A stretch of 64,000 bases of DNA from Bacteroidales bacterium (lineage in GTDB: Bacteria > Bacteroidota > Bacteroidia > Bacteroidales > UBA932): assembly GCA_024398105.1 (NCBI GenBank), contig JAKSJP010000007.1, forward strand, positions 1-64,000, given 5' to 3'. This document shows positions 38,668 to 47,336 of this stretch, piece after piece. The position numbers and the translations under genes were made by a program. The notes beneath the pieces are model-generated. The model was not told the DNA's origin. It did not search any database and saw nothing but the letters and a program-made list of their open reading frames with translations. The number at the start of each line of letters is the position of its first letter. The stretch's first letter is position 1.

Positions 38668-40605
38668 ATGCTCAATAGACTTTTCCGTTGGTACTTCTCT
38701 AAATCTGCGCTCCCATACTGGTGCGTGCTTGCCATTGATTGTGCTATTGTATTCTGTTCAGGTCTTGTAGCTGCTTATCTTCGCAAAGGGGGTAACCAGT
38801 TCGTAGGATTCTTCTGGCAGATATGTCTTGGCTTGCTGGTGGTGGTCTTCTGCTATGGTATAGGCTTCAGGCTTTTCCATACCTATAGTGGAATCATCCG
38901 ATATTCGTCTTTTGGAGATCTTGCCAATGTCGCCAGGGCCGGTTTCTTCGGAGCAGTACTTTCCTGTGCGATCAGCCTGGGCGTCGAGTATGCCGGCGTT
39001 CCTATGAGCACTATCGCAATGCCTTATCTGTCAGGACATTTCATCATCTTTCTTGTGTCAGTTCTCTTGATGTGGTTCGTCAGAGTCATTGTCAAGACAT
39101 TGTATGACGTCGTCCGTGTAGGAGCGAATACGGACAGGGCGATGATCTACGGTATCATGGATGGCGGCAATGCCATCGCACGCTATATCCGCAGCGCAGA
39201 CCCTGTCAAGTACGACCTTAAAGGCTTTATCGCGCCATATGGCACTGACGAAGCCCCTGAATCCCTGCTTGCAGTCCCTGTGTTCAAGGACGATGACAAT
39301 CTTATCGATGTCATCAAGGAAAAGGGGATCAAGGCAGTGCTGGTGTCACCTCTTCAGCAGGATAATTTCCCTAACAGGGAGAAGCTGGTAGAAGCATTGG
39401 TGAAGTCCGGTGTCAAGATCCTGATGGTAAAGCAGGATTCAGAGGAATGGGACGGCAAGTCAGATTTCAAGCAGAACCAGATCCGTGAGGTGGACATCGA
39501 GGATCTTCTTCCAAGAGAGAAGATCGAGGTCGACCTCAATGCAATAGGCCAGCTGATCAAAGGTAAGACAGTGATGATTACCGGAGCAGCAGGAAGCATC
39601 GGATATGAGATGGCCCGCCAGGTCGCTAAGTTTGCTCCTAAGTTATTGATACTCATAGATCAGGCTGAGACTCCTATGCACACTGTGCGTCTTCATATGA
39701 AGAACCATTATCCTGGCCTGTCATGTGAGACGATAGTGTCAAGCATCACTAACAAGAGCAAGATGGAGATACTCTTCGCAGAGCATCGTCCTGACTACAT
39801 ATTCCATGCGGCTGCCTATAAGCATGTCCCTATGATGGAGGACAATCCGAGCGAGGCGGTCCAGAATAACGTCTATGGTACAAGAGTCATAGCAGATCTC
39901 GCTGTGGCCTACGGTACCAAGAAGTTCGTGATGATTTCTACTGACAAGGCTGTGAACCCTACGAATGTGATGGGCTGCAGCAAGCGTATATGTGAAATCT
40001 ATTGCCAGAGCCTCAACCGTGCTGTCGAGAAGGGAGAAGTGAAGATGGCAGACGGCAATCCTGCCCTCACACAGTTCATCACGACCCGTTTCGGCAATGT
40101 GCTAGGAAGCAATGGCAGTGTCATTCCTATCTTCAGGAAGCAGATTCTTTCCGGCGGTCCTGTGACCGTGACCCATCCTGACATAATCCGTTTCTTCATG
40201 CTTATCCCTGAGGCATGCCGACTGGTGCTCGAGGCGGGTACCATGGGCCATGGTGGTGAAATCTTCGTATTCGACATGGGCAAGCCTGTACGAATCGCTG
40301 ACCTTGCACAGAAGATGATCGACCTTTCAGGTGCCAAGGGTGTAGAGATCAAGTTCACCGGTCTCCGTGATGGTGAGAAGCTCTTCGAGGAGGTTCTTTC
40401 TGACAAGGAGAACACCAAGCCGACAGTCCATCCTAAGATCATGGTTGCTTCAGTGCGTGAGTACGATTATGCTCTTGCTCTTAAGAATGAGAAGGAGCTT
40501 CTCGATATATCATACAAGTACGACGATATGGAGACTGTGCGTAAGATGAAGGAGATCGTTCCTGAGTACAAGAGCCAGCACAGCAAGTATCAGGTACTGG
40601 ACTGA
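38668..40605 (+). CDS. Membrane-bound nucleotide-sugar 4,6-dehydratase, WbpM/CapD/PglF-like (645 aa)
   Basis: Starts the route to 6-deoxy or 2,4-diamino sugars from UDP-GlcNAc. Four transmembrane helices fill residues 10-150. A first, degenerate Rossmann domain (MIYGIMDGGNAIARYI) is followed by the catalytic SDR domain with MITGAAGSIGYEM near residue 300, FHAAAYKHVPMMEDNP, and STDKAVNPTNVMGCSKR where Met replaces the usual Tyr, as in WbpM. The C-terminal segment FTGLRDGEKLFEEVL is complete. The promoter at 38613 fixes the start. It works with Wza/Wzc at 42300-45572 in making a surface polysaccharide. Confidence 0.88.
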   Translation: MLNRLFRWYFSKSALPYWCVLAIDCAIVFCSGLVAAYLRKGGNQFVGFFWQICLGLLVVVFCYGIGFRLFHTYSGIIRYSSFGDLANVARAGFFGAVLSCAISLGVEYAGVPMSTIAMPYLSGHFIIFLVSVLLMWFVRVIVKTLYDVVRVGANTDRAMIYGIMDGGNAIARYIRSADPVKYDLKGFIAPYGTDEAPESLLAVPVFKDDDNLIDVIKEKGIKAVLVSPLQQDNFPNREKLVEALVKSGVKILMVKQDSEEWDGKSDFKQNQIREVDIEDLLPREKIEVDLNAIGQLIKGKTVMITGAAGSIGYEMARQVAKFAPKLLILIDQAETPMHTVRLHMKNHYPGLSCETIVSSITNKSKMEILFAEHRPDYIFHAAAYKHVPMMEDNPSEAVQNNVYGTRVIADLAVAYGTKKFVMISTDKAVNPTNVMGCSKRICEIYCQSLNRAVEKGEVKMADGNPALTQFITTRFGNVLGSNGSVIPIFRKQILSGGPVTVTHPDIIRFFMLIPEACRLVLEAGTMGHGGEIFVFDMGKPVRIADLAQKMIDLSGAKGVEIKFTGLRDGEKLFEEVLSDKENTKPTVHPKIMVASVREYDYALALKNEKELLDISYKYDDMETVRKMKEIVPEYKSQHSKYQVLD

Positions 40606-40655
40606 TGCCGGTTTTCGGCATAGCGGGTCATTAACTACATAACTTTTCACGGATC

Positions 40656-42257
40656 ATGAAAAAGATTGCTGCCATCTGCACGATGGCTTTCGTCACATTA
40701 GCAGCGGGCTCGTCTCTTTTTGCCCAGAACCCATATCTTCCTCTTTGGGAGTACATCCCTGATGGTGAGCCATACGTTTTCGAGGACCCGGACTGCCCGG
40801 GAAAGGAGAGGGTATATATCTATGGATCCCACGACAGCGAAATTACCAAGTACTGCGGCCGTGAGCAGGTCGTATGGTCAGCTCCTGTGGAGGATCTCAG
40901 CAACTGGCGCTATGACGGAATCATCTTCCGCTCGGACAAGGATGCAAACGGCGAGCTTCTTTTTCCAAATGGTCAGGGCGACATTCTTTATGCGCCTGAC
41001 ATTGCTGTGAAGACAGATGCAGATGGCAAGAAGTGGTACTATCTTTACCCTAACAACCAGTCTCGCGGACGCAATGCCCAGGTCTGCCGCAGCGAGCGTC
41101 CCGACGGACCGTTCGAGGTAATCAACTGGGACCCTGAGAATCCTAAGAGAAATGAAGGAATCCTTGGCTTTGACCCGGCTGTGTTCGTCGATGATGACGG
41201 CCGTGTCTATGGCTACTGGGGCTTCGAGGAGTCAAACGGAGCGGAGCTTGACCCTGTCAGGATGGATCGCGTGAAGGAGGGGACACAGATTGTCAAGGAC
41301 ATGGTGTCCAGCTATAAGCAGCCAGGCGTCTTCAATTTCTTCGAGGCGTCTTCAATGCGCAAGATAGACGGCAAGTACGTCTTTGTCTATTCAAGAAAGA
41401 CTGCTGAGGGAGAGTTCGGCCTTCCTCAGACAAACTATACTCTTGCTTACGCTTACAGCGACAGTCCTCTAGGTCCTTGGACATACGGCGGAACCCTTGT
41501 GGACTGCCGCGGACGCGACACCGACGAGAATGGAAATGTCATCTGCACCGCCAATCCTTATGGCAATACCCATGGCAGCCTTGCGAAGATAGGCGACCAG
41601 TGGTGGCTTTTCTACCACCGTCAGACCGGTACAGACGAATACTCGCGTCAGGCGATGGTATCTCCTGTGGAGGTGACCGTGGAACCAGGCAAGGGTGGCA
41701 AGGTCTATATCACAGAAGCTGAGTATAATTCCGAGGGTTTCCGTACAGAAGGCCTCAATCCTCTCTACAAGACCCCTGCAGGTCTCGCATGCTATTATAC
41801 GAACCCTGGCGGAATAGGTCAGACATACCCGAAATTCCACTTCACCGGATCATATGTCAAGGCCACCAGGATCGATCCTGAATCATATGTAGGACCATTC
41901 AACCAGAAGCAGCCGTTCTGCCCTGTCACAAACAATGTCCCAGGATCGGTGTTTGGATATAAGTATTTCAATTTCAGTGAGATCCAGTCCGGAAAGCCGA
42001 CTTTCCTCAGACTGCATCTGATCAAGGAAAGCACCGGAAGCCTGAGCGTTCTCGTAGGCGGTCCTTCGACCCGTCGCAGCGGAAAGGAGATTGCCAGGAT
42101 CGAAGTGACCGGCAGCTCGGATGGGGAGATCGTCGAGATCATGGTACCATGTTCCGGCCTTTCCGGAATTTCAGGCAAGCAGCCGCTTTTCTTCAGTGTC
42201 AACGGTGATGGAAAGGAGTCTGTCTGTGAAATCTACGATTTCCAGTTCATTCAGTAA
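40656..42257 (+). CDS. GH43-family glycosidase with C-terminal beta domain (533 aa)
   Basis: Probable arabinofuranosidase or xylosidase acting on arabinoxylan fragments. A signal peptide covers residues 1-23 (ending SLFAQ). The five-bladed propeller spans about residues 30-370 with IYGSHDSE, the catalytic-site LGFDPAVFVDDDGRVYGYWG region and the NTHGSLAKIGDQWWLFYHR blade. A CBM6-like or beta-sandwich domain ends the protein (about 390-533). It lies between the 4,6-dehydratase and wza, on the same strand. Substrate is inferred from family and the nearby GH10. Confidence 0.87.
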   Translation: MKKIAAICTMAFVTLAAGSSLFAQNPYLPLWEYIPDGEPYVFEDPDCPGKERVYIYGSHDSEITKYCGREQVVWSAPVEDLSNWRYDGIIFRSDKDANGELLFPNGQGDILYAPDIAVKTDADGKKWYYLYPNNQSRGRNAQVCRSERPDGPFEVINWDPENPKRNEGILGFDPAVFVDDDGRVYGYWGFEESNGAELDPVRMDRVKEGTQIVKDMVSSYKQPGVFNFFEASSMRKIDGKYVFVYSRKTAEGEFGLPQTNYTLAYAYSDSPLGPWTYGGTLVDCRGRDTDENGNVICTANPYGNTHGSLAKIGDQWWLFYHRQTGTDEYSRQAMVSPVEVTVEPGKGGKVYITEAEYNSEGFRTEGLNPLYKTPAGLACYYTNPGGIGQTYPKFHFTGSYVKATRIDPESYVGPFNQKQPFCPVTNNVPGSVFGYKYFNFSEIQSGKPTFLRLHLIKESTGSLSVLVGGPSTRRSGKEIARIEVTGSSDGEIVEIMVPCSGLSGISGKQPLFFSVNGDGKESVCEIYDFQFIQ

Positions 42258-42268
42258 GACTTTTTTCG

Positions 42269-42276
42269 TATCTTTG
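42269..42276 (+). promoter_or_regulatory. -7 box before wza
   Basis: TATCTTTG, an exact TAnnTTTG, 24 bp before the start codon at 42300. A good -33 box is not evident. Confidence 0.5.
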
Positions 42277-42299
42277 CCTACTTATTATCTATCAAGACT

Positions 42300-43118
42300 A
42301 TGAATATATCAAGAATAGCTATCGCCGCATTGGCATCTGTGATGCTCCTTATGAGCTCATGTGCTGCTCCTAACCTTGCGTATTTCCAGGATTCCAGGGA
42401 CGGCCAGGTGCTGGAAATGCTCAAGACGCAGAAAATTAAGCTCAAGCCTCAGGATAAAATCTCAATCGTTGTCAACAGCCGCGATCCTGAACTCGCGGAC
42501 CTTTTCAACCTTCCTATCGTTTCGCATCGAGTAGGCTATTCAAATGTATCTTCATCTCTCTCGCAGTCGCAGCAGGTATCATGCTATACCATCGACGCTG
42601 CGGGCAATGTCGATTTCCCGATTCTTGGAGAGATCCACATTGCAGGTCTTACACGTGAGGAAGTCGCAGATAAGATCAAGTCGGAGCTTCTCGATCAGAA
42701 TCTCATCAAGGATCCTGTTGTTATCGTAGAGTTCGCGAATATGTCCATCTCTGTCCTCGGCGAGGTGCGCAACCCTGGCCGCTACAACATTGACAGAGAC
42801 GATGTGACTCTCCTCCAGGCTCTCGGACTTGCCGGCGACATGACTATCTATGGCGTCCGTGAGAACATCCTTGTCCAGCGTATCGATGGCAACAAGATCC
42901 GTAACTACAGAGTCGACATCACCAACATGGAGCAGCTCACCCAGTCTCCTGCCTTCCATCTTCAGCAGAATGATGTGGTCTATGTCAGCCCTAACGACAA
43001 GCGCCGCAGAGAGTCTACCGTAAACGGTAACAACGTCCTTTCTACATCCTTCTGGATCTCTATCGCCACTCTCGCTGCGACAGTCGCAAGCATGGTCATC
43101 AGATTCAAAGGCAATTAA
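42300..43118 (+). CDS. Polysaccharide export lipoprotein, Wza family (272 aa)
   Basis: Outer-membrane export protein for capsule or exopolysaccharide. Lipobox LMSSCAAP (Cys21). The poly-export domain includes KIKLKPQDKISIVV (about residues 45-60) and the TIDAAGNVDFPILGEI strand; an SLBB domain follows with SISVLGEVRNPGRYNI (about 145-162). A C-terminal hydrophobic helix (SFWISIATLAATVASMVIRF) is usual for Bacteroidota members. The tyrosine kinase-type Wzc gene starts 31 bp downstream. Confidence 0.9.
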   Translation: MNISRIAIAALASVMLLMSSCAAPNLAYFQDSRDGQVLEMLKTQKIKLKPQDKISIVVNSRDPELADLFNLPIVSHRVGYSNVSSSLSQSQQVSCYTIDAAGNVDFPILGEIHIAGLTREEVADKIKSELLDQNLIKDPVVIVEFANMSISVLGEVRNPGRYNIDRDDVTLLQALGLAGDMTIYGVRENILVQRIDGNKIRNYRVDITNMEQLTQSPAFHLQQNDVVYVSPNDKRRRESTVNGNNVLSTSFWISIATLAATVASMVIRFKGN

Positions 43119-43148
43119 CCGATCATCCTTTAACGAAAAATAACTTAA

Positions 43149-45572
43149 ATGGATCAGCAGTATAACAGACCACAGACCCAGGTACCACAGCAGGATGGAC
43201 CGGATATCATGGAACTTCTCTTCCTTTGCCTCGCAAAATGGAAGTGGTTCCTTCTTTCCGTCGTAGTCTGCCTTGGACTTGCTTCGCTACACATACTCAG
43301 GACCGCCCCTGTATATACCCGTTCAGCTACTCTTCTCATCAAGGATGACAAGAAGGGCAACGCTATCGCGAGCGATATCGGCGATGCTTTCGCCAACATG
43401 GGTTTCAATGCGGCACGTACCAACATCAACAACGAGCTGCTTTCAATCAGTTCGCCAGCTAATATCCTTGATGTGGTAAAGAGGCTCAACCTCGATATTA
43501 ACTATCGTACGAAGGGATTCTTCCATGACTATACCCTCTACGGTACAAGTCTTCCTGTCAATGTCAGCCTTCTTGACATCGACGACCGTCAGGGCGCTTC
43601 TTTTACTCTCGATGTCATGGGAGACCGCTCCTACAGTGTCTCAGACCTCGTTACCAAGGGAGAGAAGGTCAGCGGTTCATGGCAGGGACATTTTGGAGAC
43701 ACACTTTCAACTCCTCTGGGACGATTCACAGTAGTAGAGACCCCGGCTTTCAATCCTGAGAAGGAAACTCAGCAGATCCTTGTGAGCCGTTCGTCGCTCA
43801 ACAATACTGTGCGTTCATGCAACGCAAGACTTACAGTAGCATTGACTGACAAGCTTGCTACTATCCTCGGCATTACATACCAGGATGTCTCTACACAGAG
43901 AGCAGACGACTTCATCAATACCCTTATCTCCGTCTATAACGAGAACTGGGTGAAGGACAGAAACCAGATCGCAATCAGTACATCTCTCTTCATTGACGAT
44001 CGTCTCGCTGTGATTGAGAGGGAACTGGGAAATGTCGATGGCGATATCTCTTCATATAAGTCAGAGCACCTTATCCCGGATATCGCCGCCGCTTCAAACA
44101 TGTACATGAACCAGGCGTCAAAGGCTGAGGCTACAGTCGTCGAGCTTTCAAACGAGGCTTATATGGCCCGTTACATCAGGAACTACCTGACCAGCGAGCA
44201 GAATGTCAACAGCCTTCTCCCTTCAAATGCCGGTATCAGAAATACAGCTATCAACCAGCAGATCGGAGAGTACAATGAGAAACTTCTCCGCAGGAGCAGC
44301 CTTGTGGCAAACTCTTCGGAGACCAACCCTCTCGTCGTGGATATCGATGCCCAGCTCAAGTCTCTCAGAAGTGCCATCGTGACTTCAATTGACAACGAGC
44401 TCGTCACTATCGAGGCTCAGATCAGCAGCCAGAAGAGCTACGGTAACCGTGCCACTTCCCAGATTGCGAACAACCCTGACCAGGCTAAGTACCTCCTCAG
44501 CGTAGAGCGTCAGCAGAAGGTCAAGGAGTCTCTTTACCTCTTCCTCCTTCAGAAGAGAGAGGAGAATGAGCTCGGCCAGGCATTCACTGCCTATAACAGC
44601 CGTATCATCACCCCTCCTTACGGTTCTGACTATCCTACTTCTCCATCAAAGAGCAAGATTCTTCTTGTCGCTTTGATCCTCGGCCTGGCAATTCCTTTCG
44701 GATGGATCTATGTAGAGCAGATGCTCAACACTAAGATCCGTGGCCGTAAGGACCTCGAGGATAGAGTGACAATGCCATTCCTCGGCGAGATACCTCAGTA
44801 TTTCGCAGATGGTGACAAGAAACATATACTTGAGTTCAATCACAAGAAGAAACTGCTCAATTCCAAGAACGGCATTGTCGTCAACTCAAGCCGAAGCATG
44901 GACTATATCAATGAGGCTTTCCGTGTCATGAGAACCAATGTCGGATTCGTGCTTGGCGGTGAGCAGAATGTCGCTATCATCACTTCTTACAATCCTGGTT
45001 CAGGTAAGTCCTTCATCATCAATAACCTTGCGGCTTGCTTTGCTCTCAAGAACAAGAAGATCCTTCTTATTGACTGTGACCTCAGAAAGGCTACGACATC
45101 TAAGTATTACACAAATACCAAGCTTGGTCTCAGCAGCTATCTTGCAGGTTCAGTCGACAATGTCGAGGACATCATGATCCACCCTGATGACCAGCCTACA
45201 TTGACTGTCATCCCTGTCGGAGCAGTACCTCCGAATCCTTCTGAACTTATTTCTGATGATAAGTTCCCTCAGCTTATCGAAAGATTCAGGAAGGAGTATG
45301 ACCTCATTCTTCTCGACTGTCCTCCTGTAGAGATCGTTGCTGATACCATGATCATCGAGAAGGTCGCTGACCGTACTCTCTTTGTCATCCGTGCCGGTCT
45401 CTTCGAGCGCAGCATGCTCAAGAACCTCGAGGCTGACTACCAGAGCGGCAGGTTCAAGAATATGTCACTTATTCTTAACGGAACAGAAGCTCAGGGACAC
45501 TATGGCGGCTATGGCTATCGTTATGGCTATAACTATGGTTATGGTTCATATGAGTATGGCAAGCAGAGCTAG
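43149..45572 (+). CDS. Polysaccharide co-polymerase with tyrosine autokinase, Wzc family (807 aa)
   Basis: Controls chain length and export through autophosphorylation. A first transmembrane helix near residue 35-55 and a second near 505-525 flank a large periplasmic coiled-coil domain (Wzz type). The cytoplasmic kinase has Walker A NPGSGKS at 615-621, ILLIDCDLRK near 640 and LILLDCPPVE near 720. A tyrosine-rich tail (YGGYGYRYGYNYGYGSYEYG) is the autophosphorylation cluster. It follows wza in the same operon and ends before a terminator. Confidence 0.92.
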   Translation: MDQQYNRPQTQVPQQDGPDIMELLFLCLAKWKWFLLSVVVCLGLASLHILRTAPVYTRSATLLIKDDKKGNAIASDIGDAFANMGFNAARTNINNELLSISSPANILDVVKRLNLDINYRTKGFFHDYTLYGTSLPVNVSLLDIDDRQGASFTLDVMGDRSYSVSDLVTKGEKVSGSWQGHFGDTLSTPLGRFTVVETPAFNPEKETQQILVSRSSLNNTVRSCNARLTVALTDKLATILGITYQDVSTQRADDFINTLISVYNENWVKDRNQIAISTSLFIDDRLAVIERELGNVDGDISSYKSEHLIPDIAAASNMYMNQASKAEATVVELSNEAYMARYIRNYLTSEQNVNSLLPSNAGIRNTAINQQIGEYNEKLLRRSSLVANSSETNPLVVDIDAQLKSLRSAIVTSIDNELVTIEAQISSQKSYGNRATSQIANNPDQAKYLLSVERQQKVKESLYLFLLQKREENELGQAFTAYNSRIITPPYGSDYPTSPSKSKILLVALILGLAIPFGWIYVEQMLNTKIRGRKDLEDRVTMPFLGEIPQYFADGDKKHILEFNHKKKLLNSKNGIVVNSSRSMDYINEAFRVMRTNVGFVLGGEQNVAIITSYNPGSGKSFIINNLAACFALKNKKILLIDCDLRKATTSKYYTNTKLGLSSYLAGSVDNVEDIMIHPDDQPTLTVIPVGAVPPNPSELISDDKFPQLIERFRKEYDLILLDCPPVEIVADTMIIEKVADRTLFVIRAGLFERSMLKNLEADYQSGRFKNMSLILNGTEAQGHYGGYGYRYGYNYGYGSYEYGKQS

Positions 45573-45591
45573 TCTCTGGATGAACAATATC

Positions 45592-45612
45592 AAGCCCGGA
45601 TCATCCGGGCTT
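45592..45612 (+). terminator. Terminator after wzc
   Basis: AAGCCCGGAT and ATCCGGGCTT form a near-palindromic 10-bp stem separated by one base. An AT-rich tail follows, but without a long T run. Confidence 0.6.
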
Positions 45613-45643
45613 AATTGTTAAATAAATAATTAAGAGATAATAG

Positions 45644-47323
45644 ATGAAATCATTTGAGGAACTCGGCCTGAAGGAATGTCTGCTTGAGGCTATCAAGGAA
45701 CTGGGGTTTGAGACTCCGATGCCTGTCCAGGAGGCGGTCATTCCGCTCCTTCTGGAGGGAAATGACGATGTCGTGGCCCTGGCTCAGACAGGCACCGGCA
45801 AGACTGCGGCCTATGGACTTCCGCTGCTTCAGAACATCGATGTCAAGGACCATGCTACCCAGGCTCTGATCCTTTGCCCTACTCGAGAGCTCTGCCTCCA
45901 GATCGCTGACGATCTCAATGATTATGGCAAGAAGATGGACGGACTGTTCGTCCTTCCTGTCTATGGCGGTTCCAGCATACGTAACCAGATCCAGAACCTC
46001 AAGAAGGGAGTCCAGATCATAGTCGCGACTCCAGGAAGACTGATAGACCTCATGGAAAGAGGCATCATTGACCTTTCATCTGTGAAGAACGTAGTTATGG
46101 ATGAGGCAGACGAGATGCTCAACATGGGTTTCTCGGAGGACATCGACCTGATTCTTGCCTCAGTTCCGGAAGAAAGACATATACTTCTTTTCTCTGCGAC
46201 CATGCCTTCTGAGATCGAGAAGATCTCAAAGCAGTATATGCATGACCCGAAGGAGATAGTCATCGGAAGGAAGAATGAAAGCACTGCTTCAGTCCGCCAT
46301 ATCCGCTATATGGTGAATGCGAAGGACAAGTATAACACGCTCAAGAGAATCGTTGACTACTACCCTCGGATCTATGGCATCATCTTCTGCCGCACCAAGG
46401 TCGAGACCCAGGAGATATCGGACAAGCTTATCCGTGAGGGATACAATGTGGACGCCCTCCATGGCGATCTCTCCCAGGCCCAGCGTGACTATGTGATGCA
46501 GCGTTTCCGTCTTCGCAACATTCAGCTTCTCGTTGCTACTGACGTGGCGGCGCGAGGCCTTGACGTCGAGGACCTTACACATGTCATCAACTATACTCTT
46601 CCTGACGAGACCGAGATCTATACCCACCGAAGCGGACGTACAGGCCGTGCCGGCAAGACAGGTATCTCGATCGCTATCGTCAATATGAGGGAGACAAAGA
46701 AGATCCGCCAGATCGAGCAGGTGATAGGAAAGACCTTCGAGGAAGGTGTGATCCCGACAGGAAAGGAGATCTGTTCAAAGCAGATATTCAGCCTTATCGA
46801 CAGGATCGAGAAAGTAGATGTCAATGAAGATGAGATTGCAGATATTCTCCCTTCAGTCTACAGGAAGCTTGACTGGCTTGACAAGGAGGACCTTATCAAG
46901 AGAATAGTGTCGATGGAGTTCAAAAGGCTTATCGACTACTACCAGATCAACGAGGACTTCGAGGCTGTCAAGGAGCGCGAGAAGGGTAGCAAGAGGGTAG
47001 AGGTCGTCAAGGAAGAAGGATTCACCAAGGTGTTCATCAATATCGGAAAGATGGATGGAGTGACTCCTAAGAACCTCTTAGGTATCATCAATGACTGCGT
47101 CGAGGGCAAGGCTGAGATCGGCCGTATCGACCTCTTCACACGCTACTCGCTTTTCGATGTCGCTGATGCTTCGGCACAGACCGTCATCCGTGAGCTCAAT
47201 ACACTTAGGCTCCGCGGCCGCAATATCAAGGCCTACGAAGCTACCGACGAGCAGATCAGCCGCGGTACCAAGGACCGTGAGGAAGAACGTAAGGGAAGGG
47301 ACAAGAAGAAAAAGAGAAAATAA
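45644..47323 (+). CDS. DEAD-box RNA helicase (559 aa)
   Basis: Remodels structured RNA, probably in ribosome assembly or cold adaptation. Helicase core motifs are in order: Q motif near residue 24, ALAQTGTGKTA near 46, PTRELCLQ, VVMDEADEML near 155, FSATMPS near 188, and HRSGRTGRAGKTG near 330. A DbpA-type RNA-binding domain spans about residues 455-530 (FTKVFINIGKMDGVTPKNLLG), followed by a basic tail (EERKGRDKKKKRK). It is of the DeaD/CsdA subgroup. The neighbours are unrelated; it starts 32 bp after the wzc terminator. Confidence 0.92.
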   Translation: MKSFEELGLKECLLEAIKELGFETPMPVQEAVIPLLLEGNDDVVALAQTGTGKTAAYGLPLLQNIDVKDHATQALILCPTRELCLQIADDLNDYGKKMDGLFVLPVYGGSSIRNQIQNLKKGVQIIVATPGRLIDLMERGIIDLSSVKNVVMDEADEMLNMGFSEDIDLILASVPEERHILLFSATMPSEIEKISKQYMHDPKEIVIGRKNESTASVRHIRYMVNAKDKYNTLKRIVDYYPRIYGIIFCRTKVETQEISDKLIREGYNVDALHGDLSQAQRDYVMQRFRLRNIQLLVATDVAARGLDVEDLTHVINYTLPDETEIYTHRSGRTGRAGKTGISIAIVNMRETKKIRQIEQVIGKTFEEGVIPTGKEICSKQIFSLIDRIEKVDVNEDEIADILPSVYRKLDWLDKEDLIKRIVSMEFKRLIDYYQINEDFEAVKEREKGSKRVEVVKEEGFTKVFINIGKMDGVTPKNLLGIINDCVEGKAEIGRIDLFTRYSLFDVADASAQTVIRELNTLRLRGRNIKAYEATDEQISRGTKDREEERKGRDKKKKRK

Positions 47324-47336
47324 TTAATCACGCTAT

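Noticed and set aside
45524..45566. Repeats near the wzc 3-prime end as a tandem DNA repeat
   Set aside because: The TATGG-type repeats encode the Tyr/Gly-rich autophosphorylation tail of Wzc and need no other explanation.
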